A stretch of 64,000 nucleotides of DNA from Microbulbifer variabilis (GCF_020524905.1 NZ_JAIVKI010000014.1:1-64000); one strand, 5' to 3'; shown: positions 43,735-51,756, counted from the stretch's first letter. Numbers and translations are program-made. Notes: generated by a model not told the origin, from the letters alone.

Positions 43735-43979
43735 GCTGCACTTGTCAACAAAGCTGGGATTTTTTGTAAACCTTCCTCCATCCTCTGCTGAATGCGCACC
43801 AACTCTTGGTCTATCAATTTCATGTAAGCGGCTAATGATTCAGTAGGAACATCACCATCAATTATTTTTAATGCTAGTCGCACATTCGACAAATCATCGA
43901 CAAGCTCCATTCGCCGCTCTTCTACCATCCTAATAAGGGATATAGGCATGTTGACAGGTCCACTTTCAGCATTAGTCAT
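43731..43979 (-). CDS. Hypothetical early protein
   Basis: 82 residues with AAGGAG ribosome site, starting in the divergent regulatory region shared with the repressor-like gene at 44175. Helical, charged (MVEERRMELVDDLSNVRLALKII ... LIDQELVRIQQRMEEG). No family recognised. Its promoter region contains the TTGCGA repeats, so the adjacent regulator probably controls it. Confidence 0.6.
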   Translation of the reverse strand: MTNAESGPVNMPISLIRMVEERRMELVDDLSNVRLALKIIDGDVPTESLAAYMKLIDQELVRIQQRMEEGLQKIPALLTSAA

Positions 43980-44104
43980 CTTTTGAAACTCCTTCTAAAA
44001 ACTAAGCTCAATAAATCAACCTTGCGAAAAAATTCCATAAGTTAGGTAATTTTTGGAACTTTTTACCACTTGGCCTCCGGTGCTGCAAATCGATTTTTTT
44101 CACG

Positions 44105-44163
44105 TTGCGAATATCGCAATTCTAGACAGTAGAGATTTCGATATTCGCAATTTTGCTTATAAT
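44105..44163 (+). promoter_or_regulatory. Operator pair and promoter upstream of the second repressor-like gene
   Basis: TTGCGA-ATA-TCGCAA (44105-44119) and its close copy TTTCGA-TAT-TCGCAA (44136-44150), then TATAAT at 44158-44163. The second operator overlaps the -35 position (no good -35 otherwise). A binding site pair for the gene's own product is the simplest reading. Confidence 0.7.
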
Positions 44164-44174
44164 TTGTACAGACT

Positions 44175-44567
44175 GTGCCCAGTTTTCGGATTAATAGTGG
44201 TGTACAGAAATTGACCGTCAATCATTATTCCGAACTTCAACAACAGCGAATCTCCATTGCTAATCGACTGCGACAGGCACGCATCAAGACCAAAATCACC
44301 GGACGTAACTTTGCGAGTCAGATAGGAGTTCCTCCTTCTACCTTGTCAAAAATGGAAAAGGGCCAACAAACAATTCCAGCCGAACTGTTATTGATTTGGT
44401 GCAAAGCTTTGAGTATCTCGACTAATGAGGTACTTGGCTTAGCTGATTTGGAGTGGGGACCGTTGGTAGGGTATGTGGATCTTTTCAGAAAACTCAGCTC
44501 CCAGGGGCGGGAGCTGGTTCTTGGTCATTTGGAACTAGTGGCTAAACTTGAGAAGAAAAAGCGATAA
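44175..44567 (+). CDS. XRE-family repressor-like protein
   Basis: 130 residues from GTG 44175, 12 bases past the -10 box, so the mRNA may be nearly leaderless; a TTG at 44211 is another candidate. Helix-turn-helix RLRQARIKTKITGRNFASQIGVPPSTLSKMEKGQ (about 33-66) and a C-terminal helix set without a peptidase domain. It lies beside Ogr and probably tunes late or accessory expression. It is distinct from the repressor at 50216. Confidence 0.82.
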   Translation: MPSFRINSGVQKLTVNHYSELQQQRISIANRLRQARIKTKITGRNFASQIGVPPSTLSKMEKGQQTIPAELLLIWCKALSISTNEVLGLADLEWGPLVGYVDLFRKLSSQGRELVLGHLELVAKLEKKKR

Positions 44568-44574
44568 GAATGAA

Positions 44575-45588
44575 TTAGCTGTGATTTACTAGAACATCAT
44601 TGCACAAAGCAAAGCCTCTCCCACTACGAGTTAGCACCCCAGCTTTTTCCAGGTATTCAAATACCGGTTGTACAACATTGTTTCCGCCCCTGACTTCCCT
44701 ATTAATATTGCGCATCACTGGCTTCTCTCCATACTCACCGGCGGCTATACGCTGGGCTAATTGCTGCTGTTCAGGTGTTAGCTGGCTAGCCGTAGTCAGT
44801 ATCTGGTTTTCTGGTTCTTTCGTTACTTCTCCACTTTTATCTGTTTCTGCTTGGTTAACCGTTACAAGCTCTGTTAATGATTCATTCTGGTTGCTTTTAA
44901 CAGTTACAGCACTGTTAAAAGCTAGTAATGCCACCAGCCCTACCAGGTCAGTGATTACTGCCAACGCCAGAAAAGCACTGTGCTGTATCTTGCTGGCGTC
45001 CAGGTGGGTAAGGGTTGCCAAACCAGAAAATGCCGCCTGTGCGCTGTCTGTGGTGCTTCCTTGCACCGATTTTAGCTGGGCCAGTACCTCATCCCGTCTT
45101 GCTTCCAGTTCATCGAGTCGTTTATCCGTTTTAACAGCCACTTTCCGAAAATCCGTTGCCGCATAGTCGGCAATAATCCCGTTTATATTGTTTATTCGTT
45201 GGTTATAACTGTTCAGCTGTTGTTTCAACGTCTGATACTCCACACTGTTTACCGCGCTCACTTGCTGTTGCTCCGTTGTGTGGCTCTCCAAAAAACCAAC
45301 GGTTGCGCCGATACTGATCAACACCAGAAACGGCCAGAGGAACAATAGAACATTGCCAATAAACCGGCCCTGGCTTCTCAACCAAAGCCCCAGGGGGGCA
45401 AAAGAAAATTTGCATAGCTCCAGGGCGGCAGCGGTTAGCCCTGCCACCACCCCGCCAGCGGTCAGCCCCCAAACCAGCGGCTCACCTTCCGCAGAGGGAA
45501 TCGAAATCCACAACCCCACGGTGAATACAACGGAAGTGCCGCAAAATATCAGCGCGGCAGCTCCTGTGATCCATTTCCAAAAAATCAC
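44575..45588 (-). CDS. Phage membrane protein with C-terminal winged-helix-like domain
   Basis: 337 residues from GTG 45588, which overlaps the stop of the upstream gene (TAGTG), with AAGGAGG before it. Three membrane helices (about 5-28, 42-62, 76-97), a coiled coil (about 105-175, NSVEYQTLKQQLNSYNQRINN), a fourth membrane helix (about 205-228) and a cytoplasmic tail. The tail ends PVFEYLEKAGVLTRSGRGFALC, which looks like a winged helix. The combination suggests a membrane anchor for DNA or replication proteins, or an exclusion protein; neither is proven. Confidence 0.6.
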   Translation of the reverse strand: MIFWKWITGAAALIFCGTSVVFTVGLWISIPSAEGEPLVWGLTAGGVVAGLTAAALELCKFSFAPLGLWLRSQGRFIGNVLLFLWPFLVLISIGATVGFLESHTTEQQQVSAVNSVEYQTLKQQLNSYNQRINNINGIIADYAATDFRKVAVKTDKRLDELEARRDEVLAQLKSVQGSTTDSAQAAFSGLATLTHLDASKIQHSAFLALAVITDLVGLVALLAFNSAVTVKSNQNESLTELVTVNQAETDKSGEVTKEPENQILTTASQLTPEQQQLAQRIAAGEYGEKPVMRNINREVRGGNNVVQPVFEYLEKAGVLTRSGRGFALCNDVLVNHS

Positions 45589-45824
45589 TACTCGCCCTCC
45601 TTTGCTTCTTTTAACTTATCCTTTAACCAGGTGGTGCCCCTTTCTATCGCTGTCAGTTTTGAGGCGCCGGTAACGGGCAAACGAACCTCACCCACACAGG
45701 CACGAAACATTAAATCTGATTCCTCAATATCCACTTCAGCAGTAACACCGATATCCAATAAAAACTTGGCTCTTTCTGGGATTGAGCCCAGCTTTTCCCA
45801 GGCTTCCATTTGCTCTTCAGTCAC
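45588..45824 (-). CDS. Hypothetical early protein
   Basis: 78 residues, acidic N-terminus (MTEEQMEAWEKLGSIPERAKFLLDIG), then IEESDLMFRACVGEVRLPV and a Lys-rich helix. No family recognised. Coupled to the membrane protein that follows. Confidence 0.55.
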   Translation of the reverse strand: MTEEQMEAWEKLGSIPERAKFLLDIGVTAEVDIEESDLMFRACVGEVRLPVTGASKLTAIERGTTWLKDKLKEAKEGE

Positions 45825-45843
45825 TTACTATCCCCCACTTTCC

Positions 45844-46086
45844 CTAGTGAATTTTTCCTGATCCCTTGCACAAAACCCCGGTGGACTTTGATGGGGTTTT
45901 GATCTCTTCTAAAATGCCTATCGCACAATCTGCTAGTTGACTCCTCGCCCAGTCCGTGTTGTAGGTAATCTCTGCGGTTAGCTTTCCACCATTGATTAAG
46001 TGCGCTTCATACCCCCCTAACATTTCAGCTAAATAATGGATTCGATCTAACAAAGCGGTAGAAATGGCTATTGTTGATTTAGGCAT
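45844..46086 (-). CDS. Hypothetical early protein
   Basis: 80 residues from ATG 46086 (MPKSTIAISTALLDRIHYLAEM). Overlaps the preceding gene by 8 bases. Helical N-terminal half with STALLDRIHYLAEMLGGYEAHL. No family recognised. Confidence 0.5.
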   Translation of the reverse strand: MPKSTIAISTALLDRIHYLAEMLGGYEAHLINGGKLTAEITYNTDWARSQLADCAIGILEEIKTPSKSTGVLCKGSGKIH

Positions 46087-46522
46087 TAGCAAACCCTCCC
46101 AGCTCGCGGTTTAGTTTCTTTAACTCTGTGGCGCGTTCTTCATGTGCTACAAAAATCTCCTGAGCTGCCTTGAGTTCTCGCGCGGCTTCCTCTTTGCCAA
46201 CCGTGGTAGTTTCCGGGCAGGCAATACGCTCTCGACACAGGGCCAACGCCAGGCGTACTTGGCGGGCTTCAGCGAGGTCGAGTAAAAATACTTCCTTGGG
46301 CATAACGGTTTCCTCATTGTTAAATCGTGCAAACTGTTGCGGGCGCTGCCCGCGATAGGTGTAGGCGGCCTCACGGTAGAGGCAGCCAAATAGCAATTCA
46401 TCGCGCACAACCTCGGGCCAACTACAGGCCGTGTGTATCTGTGCGTTGTTCAACCAGGCGTTGTAAACCTGCACTTCTGTGATCTCTCCCAGAAATAGCG
46501 ACAGGCTGCGCTGGTGTTCCAT
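46079..46522 (-). CDS. Hypothetical early protein
   Basis: 147 residues. An aromatic, Cys-containing first half (ACSWPEVVRDELLFGCLYREAAYTYRG) and a long charged helix at the end (ARELKAAQEIFVAHEERATELKKLNREL). No family recognised; lies in the early operon after the replication gene. Confidence 0.55.
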   Translation of the reverse strand: MEHQRSLSLFLGEITEVQVYNAWLNNAQIHTACSWPEVVRDELLFGCLYREAAYTYRGQRPQQFARFNNEETVMPKEVFLLDLAEARQVRLALALCRERIACPETTTVGKEEAARELKAAQEIFVAHEERATELKKLNRELGGFANA

Positions 46523-46525
46523 GAC

Positions 46526-46798
46526 CTAGCCCTCCCCCTGTTCACGTATTTCGCGCACTTGGTCCCGCAGGCTGTTTAGACGTATGCGCATATCCATTGC
46601 TAGGTTGGTGCTCTGTTTCTTCAGCCACTCCCTAACCTCACTGCGGGAACGGGTACAAAGCAGATACCAAGCCAGACAGTTACGGCGGTGGGACTCGCTG
46701 TTGGTGTCGGTGGCGCTAGAAATAAGAGGGGGGGTATCGGAAAGACCTAACCGGCCTAACACCCCCTGAGTCGCATCTAAAAAGTCCTTGTTTTTCAT
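46526..46798 (-). CDS. Hypothetical early protein
   Basis: 90 residues, MKNKDFLDATQGVLGRLGLSD. RRNCLAWYLLCTRSRSEVREWLKKQSTNLAMDMRIRLNSLR looks like a helical nucleic-acid-binding type segment, but no family is clear. Its 5' part overlaps the GTTAG/CTAAC repeat cluster. Confidence 0.5.
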   Translation of the reverse strand: MKNKDFLDATQGVLGRLGLSDTPPLISSATDTNSESHRRNCLAWYLLCTRSRSEVREWLKKQSTNLAMDMRIRLNSLRDQVREIREQGEG

Positions 46799-47034
46799 GC
46801 ACTTAGCTCTCTAAATTCGGTTAGGTTGCAAACCTAACCTGACCTAACCAAAAACCTAACCAATTGATTTATAAGGATTTTTTTAAATCTAAAAGTTAGG
46901 TTTTAGTTTTTTTGTTTTCCTAACTTGGTTAGCCCTCGGTTAGGAAAAAGTTAGTTTTTCCGGTTTCCCTGAATCCCGCGTGGTTGCTAGCTTTGCTGGC
47001 TTTTTGGGGGCCCGGTTAGCTCGGTTAGGTCTTT
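46747..47034. repeat. GTTAG/CTAAC repeat cluster, possible replication origin or operator
   Basis: About a dozen copies of (G)GTTAG(G)/(C)CTAAC(C) in 290 bases, on both strands, including AACCTAACCTGACCTAACC near 46831. AT-rich blocks (ATTTATAAGGATTTTTTT) lie between them. It sits at the 3' end of the primase-helicase gene, the only 250-base gap in the early operon. Iteron-like arrays of this type mark origins; a protein-binding operator is the alternative. Confidence 0.6.
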
Positions 47035-47054
47035 CCGAAACCCCCTATGGATTC

Positions 47055-49790
47055 TCAAGCGGCCCCCTTATCGGCGTCCCGGTTCTGGAAAACCCAGCAA
47101 TAACGGGCGCGATCACCATCGATTGCCGACTTCACGTTTTTACAGCCCACGAACTTGTGGCGGCGGCTATTGGGCAACAATTTCTTAAGCTCTTTGATAT
47201 CCGGGTGGTCCACCTTGGCCAACTCGCACTGCTGCTTGTAATGAATCAGGTTAATTGCAATAAGGCCGTTGTCTTTGCTGTGGTTGAGGGTTTGCGCCTC
47301 TATCTTTCCGGCGTTATTGGCGTACACATCGGGCGCATGGTGGTCTTCCACCAAGCGCACATTGAGGTAGTCGTATATCTCCCAGAATTTCTGCACCTCC
47401 GGGTGATCCGCACTAAGACGGCCCTGACGGTTCACAGCGCGGGTATAGATAAAGTGCTGAATATCCGCGATGGTCTTAGGCTCAAGAGAGGGGAACAGGA
47501 TTGGCAAGGCTCCTGCCATGGCCGAAACCATCGCATGGGTTTTCACCACCCGCTGGTCGTGGATCTCACCTCGGTGGGCATACTCTGAATCTAGGAGTGG
47601 GTAGTCCTGTAGGATTTTGGCAACAATCGCTTTTTCATGGTGCAGGGCAGCGGGGAGAAAGCCGCTAACCTCTTCTACTGCGGCCCTTTCAAAGCGCTGT
47701 GCTAACAGCTTGGTCTTTTCTGAGAAGTGGGCCTTGGTTGCATGGCAATGGACAATCCGCGAGAGAAGCGCGGGGCTACCGTCTACCGTGTCATTCTGGG
47801 CAATCACAATGGAGCCGCGAAACGGCGGATCTACGGTTTCATTGCCACGATTGAAAGCACCGGTTGAGCGAATAGCGCGACCGTTATAGGCGGTTTTCAA
47901 TTCCTCAAAGTCAAAGGCGCCCTTCTTGGCTTTGTCGTTCTGGCGGTCGGATTCAATCAGCACCACCGGCATATTGGACAACTGCGAGAATGCGCGTGTG
48001 CGCGCGGCAAATGTGGCTTTACTGGGATCAAACCCTTCAAAGTCATCACGCCCACACAGCTTCCACAAAAATTCAATTACTGTGGATTTACCGGCGCCAT
48101 GCTCGCCGGTTAGCTCCAGGAATGGAAAAACTTTCAGCTCTGCGCGTATCTGCTCAGCAAACAAAGAACCCATCCAGAAAGCTAGGGCAACCATGCCAAG
48201 GTGAGAAAACACCAGGTGATAGTCATGTACCCAGCTGGGATCAAAGCTTTTATTGTTGTGAATATAGAAACTTTTAAAGCCCGTTTTTATACGGTGCTTA
48301 CCTGCAACAAAATAGCCTTGCTTATTTACTTTTAACCGGCGGCCATTGTGAAAGGCAAAATCCTGAAAGACATAGGTTTGGCAGGATTTGTCGTACCCCT
48401 GAAAGCTAATGGTCTGTACTTGCTTAACGCCATTATCAAACCAGCGATCACGCAGCATTTTTAACTGGTTTTCACTGCCATCAAAAGTGCTGCCGGGCGC
48501 CTGATTGAGTAGCGCCTTATTAAATGACTTTGGGCTCTCTAGGTTTGAGCCGGTAAGAGCTACTTGTACGCCCTTGCCCCGTGGGGCATGAATATCAAAG
48601 AAGTAGGCAACATCCGAAGTTTCTTGATCAATCTCACAATAGAGAAATTTAGGAAGGCAGTTGCTAATGCTATTAACATCTAGGTTACTGTTGAAAAGTT
48701 CCCGCCCTCTATCTGTGGCCAGGGCATCTTCAATAGTTTTTACCGCTTCTTTTTTTGTATCGGTGTCTTCTATATCAGTCTGATTTTGATCCTCAATTGA
48801 TCTGGACAAATCTTTGTTAATATCATCATCAATATGTACGGAATAAAGACGGTTATTGAAATCAAGCACCGTATAGTTACGGCGCTTTTTGCAATACCAG
48901 TGGTAGGCTTTTTCTTCAATACTGCTGGCAGTAAACAGGCGCCCTCGGTATAGGCACTCTTCTATAAAGTCAGGTGTTAATTTCTCCGCTCGGTATAGGT
49001 CATCCCAGTCATTACCACTACCAACCAGCGCAACGTCCACTTTTTCTTTCATGGTTTGCAGACGTTCATAATATTTTTTGGCCATGGAACGACCGGCAAA
49101 GTCATCATCATAGCCAAGGCGCCAGGTTATGCCCTGGCTTTTGTGCTGTTCTATTAGCTGAGTTGGGAGGTTGTTACTAGAAAATGCGGCGACCACTTTA
49201 TATCCGCACAACCATAAAGCGATTGCATGAAAAATGCCCTCAACAATAAAAACTACATCCCCCTCTTCTATTTTTTGCGAAGGTGGCTGCCAGCATTTTC
49301 CTCTGTATTTAATATCCTTCTTAAAAAAGGATTTATCACCTAGCTCACGTTCGTGAGTCTTATTAATGACGCGATCCCAGTAGAATCCATCCCAAAGTTG
49401 GAATCGAACGACTGGGGCATATCCTGCCCCATTTGGGAGTGGCCGCGCCGCCTGTTCAAACCAGTCTCCCACTTTAAGAAGTGGGAACTGGCGGACATGC
49501 TCAATATAAGCACAAGCGGTCGCGTTGGGTTCTTCAGGAGTTGCCGGGAATCTTTCAGAGAAATTTTCAAAAATATCTGGATAAATATCCCTAACAGACT
49601 CCTCATAGCCGCAATTGTTTTTATGGTTACAGCGCACGACTATCGGTTTTTCAACACTTATCCAGGCCGATTTTTTTCCGCAGTCTGGACAAGTTCCAGA
49701 ACTCAAAAATTTACCACTCCTTTTGAATTTGAAACTTAAATCTTTTTCTAGCGATTCAATAACATCGCTGTTTATTTGGCTGTAGTCCAT
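47055..49790 (-). CDS. Phage primase-helicase
   Basis: 911 residues. N-terminal zinc-binding motif CPDCGKK (Cys34, Cys37) with RCNHKNNCGY, then a Toprim-like segment (VVFIVEGIFHAIAL, YDDDFAGRSMA) for primer synthesis. A long middle part follows, then an ATPase with GEHGAGKST (Walker A, about residue 560) and VVLIESD. It is likely to prime and unwind at the phage origin, replacing P2 gpA-type rolling-circle replication. First gene after the excisionase-like gene in the early operon. Confidence 0.88.
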   Translation of the reverse strand: MDYSQINSDVIESLEKDLSFKFKRSGKFLSSGTCPDCGKKSAWISVEKPIVVRCNHKNNCGYEESVRDIYPDIFENFSERFPATPEEPNATACAYIEHVRQFPLLKVGDWFEQAARPLPNGAGYAPVVRFQLWDGFYWDRVINKTHERELGDKSFFKKDIKYRGKCWQPPSQKIEEGDVVFIVEGIFHAIALWLCGYKVVAAFSSNNLPTQLIEQHKSQGITWRLGYDDDFAGRSMAKKYYERLQTMKEKVDVALVGSGNDWDDLYRAEKLTPDFIEECLYRGRLFTASSIEEKAYHWYCKKRRNYTVLDFNNRLYSVHIDDDINKDLSRSIEDQNQTDIEDTDTKKEAVKTIEDALATDRGRELFNSNLDVNSISNCLPKFLYCEIDQETSDVAYFFDIHAPRGKGVQVALTGSNLESPKSFNKALLNQAPGSTFDGSENQLKMLRDRWFDNGVKQVQTISFQGYDKSCQTYVFQDFAFHNGRRLKVNKQGYFVAGKHRIKTGFKSFYIHNNKSFDPSWVHDYHLVFSHLGMVALAFWMGSLFAEQIRAELKVFPFLELTGEHGAGKSTVIEFLWKLCGRDDFEGFDPSKATFAARTRAFSQLSNMPVVLIESDRQNDKAKKGAFDFEELKTAYNGRAIRSTGAFNRGNETVDPPFRGSIVIAQNDTVDGSPALLSRIVHCHATKAHFSEKTKLLAQRFERAAVEEVSGFLPAALHHEKAIVAKILQDYPLLDSEYAHRGEIHDQRVVKTHAMVSAMAGALPILFPSLEPKTIADIQHFIYTRAVNRQGRLSADHPEVQKFWEIYDYLNVRLVEDHHAPDVYANNAGKIEAQTLNHSKDNGLIAINLIHYKQQCELAKVDHPDIKELKKLLPNSRRHKFVGCKNVKSAIDGDRARYCWVFQNRDADKGAA

Positions 49791-49799
49791 GACCGCACC

Positions 49800-50012
49800 C
49801 TATTCTTCAATTGAGTGTGGGTCTTCTTTCAAGCAGATTTGGGCCAGCTTAACCATGTTTATCAGGTTGTATCGGCCGATCTTGATTGTTGGAAGGTAGC
49901 CACGCTGTACCTGACCCCGCACAGTGGCAAGCGTCAGACCTGTATCAATCGCGTACTGCTCTTGAGTTGAAACGGGGGATTTAAGGGTTGGTGGGTCTAG
50001 TTTCTCGCGCAC
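49800..50012 (-). CDS. Excisionase/Cox-like DNA-binding protein (probable)
   Basis: 70 residues from GTG 50012 with AAAGGA upstream. A MerR-like helix-turn-helix pattern: TQEQYAIDTGLTLATVRGQVQRGYLPTIKIGRYNLINMVKL. Small size, position at the head of the early operon opposite the repressor, and this fold match P2 Cox and similar excisionases, which both repress lysogeny and direct excision. Confidence 0.72.
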   Translation of the reverse strand: MREKLDPPTLKSPVSTQEQYAIDTGLTLATVRGQVQRGYLPTIKIGRYNLINMVKLAQICLKEDPHSIEE

Positions 50013-50054
50013 TTCAGCTGTCCTTTAATACTCACTGATAACTTGTGAGTCTAT

Positions 50055-50163
50055 TTTTAATGCTCTAGAGGTTTAGAATCAATACTTTTTTGTAACATTT
50101 CTTATCTTATGGCGCTTTTTTCAACGGAAAAGTATTGATGTAATGACTTTTCGTTTCTAAATG
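50055..50163. promoter_or_regulatory. Lysogeny switch: divergent promoters inside an inverted repeat
   Basis: Arms ATCAATACTTTT (50079-50090) and AAAAGTATTGAT (50128-50139) form a perfect 12-bp inverted repeat. Each arm holds the -35 box of one promoter: leftward TTGATT (50078-50083) with TAAAAA (50055-50060), rightward TTGATG (50135-50140) with TAAATG (50158-50163), both with 17-bp spacers. One protein could thus block both. Confidence 0.78.
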
Positions 50164-50215
50164 TGTGCTTTTTAGGCTAAATTCCGCCCCCAACACGCAA
50201 CAGAGGGGGGTAAAG

Positions 50216-50548
50216 ATGAACGAGCTGCCTACAGATAGCGCTGGTGGGAGACTGCGGATAGTTAGAGAGGCCGTAGGGTTGACACAAGCTGACTTTGCCA
50301 AAAAGCTGGATTTGAAAACCCATCAAATAAAAAACATTGAATACGGCACTTCTCGAATTTCTGAAGATGTATTCGCAATAATCGGGCGAGAGATGCCGGA
50401 GCTTCTGCCCTGGGTTGTGTATGGCGGTACAGCTTCTATTGAGCAGCTAAGACAAAGCAAAAGTGATTTTTGTAAGTTACTACTAGCCCGTCTAGATATT
50501 GGTCTTGTTACTAATGCTGCCTTTTTGGAACCCCAGAATGGCGATTAA
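50216..50548 (+). CDS. Prophage repressor (XRE-type)
   Basis: 110 residues from ATG 50216 with a G-rich ribosome site (GGGGGG). Helix-turn-helix RLRIVREAVGLTQADFAKKLDLKTHQIKNIEYG (about 12-44). No peptidase domain, so it is not SOS-cleaved like lambda CI; this is also the case for P2 C. It overlaps the integrase gene by 11 bases, so repressor and integrase share one transcript. Confidence 0.85.
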   Translation: MNELPTDSAGGRLRIVREAVGLTQADFAKKLDLKTHQIKNIEYGTSRISEDVFAIIGREMPELLPWVVYGGTASIEQLRQSKSDFCKLLLARLDIGLVTNAAFLEPQNGD

Positions 50549-51560
50549 GAAACTTGATAGCGGACGCTGGCAAGCAGATATCCAGCCTCAAGGGCGTGGT
50601 GGGCGTAGGGTTCGCAAATCATTTGATACCAAAGCAGAAGCGATAAGATGGGAACGCGCGCAATTTGCAGCCGCTGACAAAGGCGAGTGGACTCCTCCCA
50701 AAAAAGACAAACGAGGACTGCGCGACCTGATAGAAGAATGGTTCAAGTTGCATGGGCACACCCTAAAAAAAGGTGAGGAGCGCAGAGACTATTTACTATC
50801 CCTTTGCCAGTTAATGGGTGAACCATTGGTAAAAGAGATTACTCCAGGGTTTTATGCCGAGTTTCGCCAGAAACGACTACAAGGTGAATTAAAGGCAAAT
50901 AATAGACATCAAGGTCCAATCTCAGCCAACACCTGTAACCATGATTTGGCGTACTTACGCGCGGTTTTTAATGAGTTAATACGCCTGGGAAAATGGCAAG
51001 GCGAAAACCCCCTTGCAGGAATCCGGCGATTAAAACATGACGACCAAGAGCTTAGTTTTCTCGACCAGGACCAGATTCACACGCTGTTAAGTGCTTTAAA
51101 AGAAAGTGGCTCAAAACACGCTTACCTAGTAGCCAAAATATGTTTGGTAACTGGCGCCCGCTGGAGTGAAGCCCAGAACCTACGCGGAGAGCAGATCCGC
51201 AACTGTCGAATAACTTTCTCGCGTACTAAGAGTGGAAAAGTTCGCTCTGTTCCAATCAGTGAGACACTAGATAAGGAAATATTCGCGGAAAGGTCCCGAA
51301 CCGGCCCCCTATTCCAATACTGTTATAAGGCTTTCACCAGAGTATTAGGGGCTTGCAATATCCAGCTCCCTAAAGGACAGGCTAGTCACGTACTGCGGCA
51401 CACCTTCGCAAGTCACTTCATTATGCGCGGCGGGAACCTACTCACGCTCAAGGAAATTCTAGGCCACTCTGATATAAAAATGACCATGCGATATGCGCAC
51501 CTGTCGCCAGAGCACCTAGAGGACGCAATATCTAAAAATCCCCTTGCTGAGATTGCATAG
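50538..51560 (+). CDS. int: Prophage tyrosine integrase
   Basis: 340 residues from ATG 50538 (MAIKKLDSGRWQADIQPQG), within the repressor 3' end. N-terminal arm-binding fold, SAM-like core-binding part (about 60-160), catalytic domain with Arg in TGARWSEAQNL, His-x-x-Arg in HVLRHTFASHF, His in LGHSDIKMT and the nucleophile in MRYAHLS. P2-type integrase. The TGTCAAC pair begins at its stop codon; attR lies 111 bases further on. Confidence 0.95.
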   Translation: MAIKKLDSGRWQADIQPQGRGGRRVRKSFDTKAEAIRWERAQFAAADKGEWTPPKKDKRGLRDLIEEWFKLHGHTLKKGEERRDYLLSLCQLMGEPLVKEITPGFYAEFRQKRLQGELKANNRHQGPISANTCNHDLAYLRAVFNELIRLGKWQGENPLAGIRRLKHDDQELSFLDQDQIHTLLSALKESGSKHAYLVAKICLVTGARWSEAQNLRGEQIRNCRITFSRTKSGKVRSVPISETLDKEIFAERSRTGPLFQYCYKAFTRVLGACNIQLPKGQASHVLRHTFASHFIMRGGNLLTLKEILGHSDIKMTMRYAHLSPEHLEDAISKNPLAEIA

Positions 51561-51578
51561 TGTCAACAAGGTGTCAAC
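51561..51578 (+). repeat. Paired TGTCAAC sites, right arm
   Basis: TGTCAAC at 51561-51567 and 51572-51578 begin directly at the integrase stop codon, about 94 bases from the attR core; they match the left pair at 16489-16506. Confidence 0.65.
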
Positions 51579-51602
51579 GCGGATGAATAATAGAGAAAAA
51601 CA

Positions 51603-51619
51603 AAGGGGGTGAACCCCTT
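51603..51619 (+). terminator. Hairpin after integrase
   Basis: AAGGGG-GTGAA-CCCCTT, 43 bases past the integrase stop; no T run. A weak terminator candidate before attR. Confidence 0.35.
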
Positions 51620-51671
51620 GTAATAGCTAGATTTTGAGCTTTACAGATCACTAAAGATTATCTGATTAATG

Positions 51672-51721
51672 GACTGTTAATCATTGGGTCGCTGGTTCGA
51701 GCCCAGCAGGCGGAGCCAAAT
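51672..51721 (+). repeat. attR: partial tRNA-Asn (50-bp copy)
   Basis: 3' half of a tRNA-Asn without its 5' half, 111 bases past the integrase stop, followed at once by a strong terminator that probably belonged to the original host tRNA. Confidence 0.88.
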
Positions 51722-51756
51722 AAAAACCCCACATAGCATGCTATGTGGGGTTTTTT
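51722..51756. terminator. Bidirectional terminator at attR
   Basis: AAAAACCCCACATAGCATGC and its complement form a fully palindromic stem with A and T runs on both sides. It directly follows the tRNA-Asn 3' end, so it is probably the original host tRNA terminator. The rest of the 317-base gap (51757-51877) shows nothing else. Confidence 0.9.

Larger units (their letters stand above)
16200..51721. mobile_element. P2-like prophage inserted at tRNA-Asn
   Basis: About 35.4 kb bounded by perfect 50-bp repeats of the tRNA-Asn 3' end. It holds integrase, repressor, replication, head (Q, P, O, N, M, L types), contractile tail, lysis and Ogr-type genes in P2-like arrangement, all with intact frames, so it could be inducible. 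If tRNA-Asn copy 2 is the true target, the left end is at 16318 rather than 16199. Accessory genes: BrnTA-like, glycosyltransferase, secreted protein, methyltransferase. Confidence 0.93.

Noticed and set aside
47980-48280. Open frames opposite the primase-helicase
   Set aside because: They mirror the ATPase domain of the real gene and have no protein-like composition of their own.
46526-49790. Defence island between early genes
   Set aside because: Order and overlaps fit a phage early/replication operon; no nuclease, helicase-nuclease pair or reverse transcriptase is present.
50160-50215. Upstream start for the repressor at 50165
   Set aside because: The extra 17 residues would come from the promoter region; the G-rich ribosome site is placed for ATG 50216.
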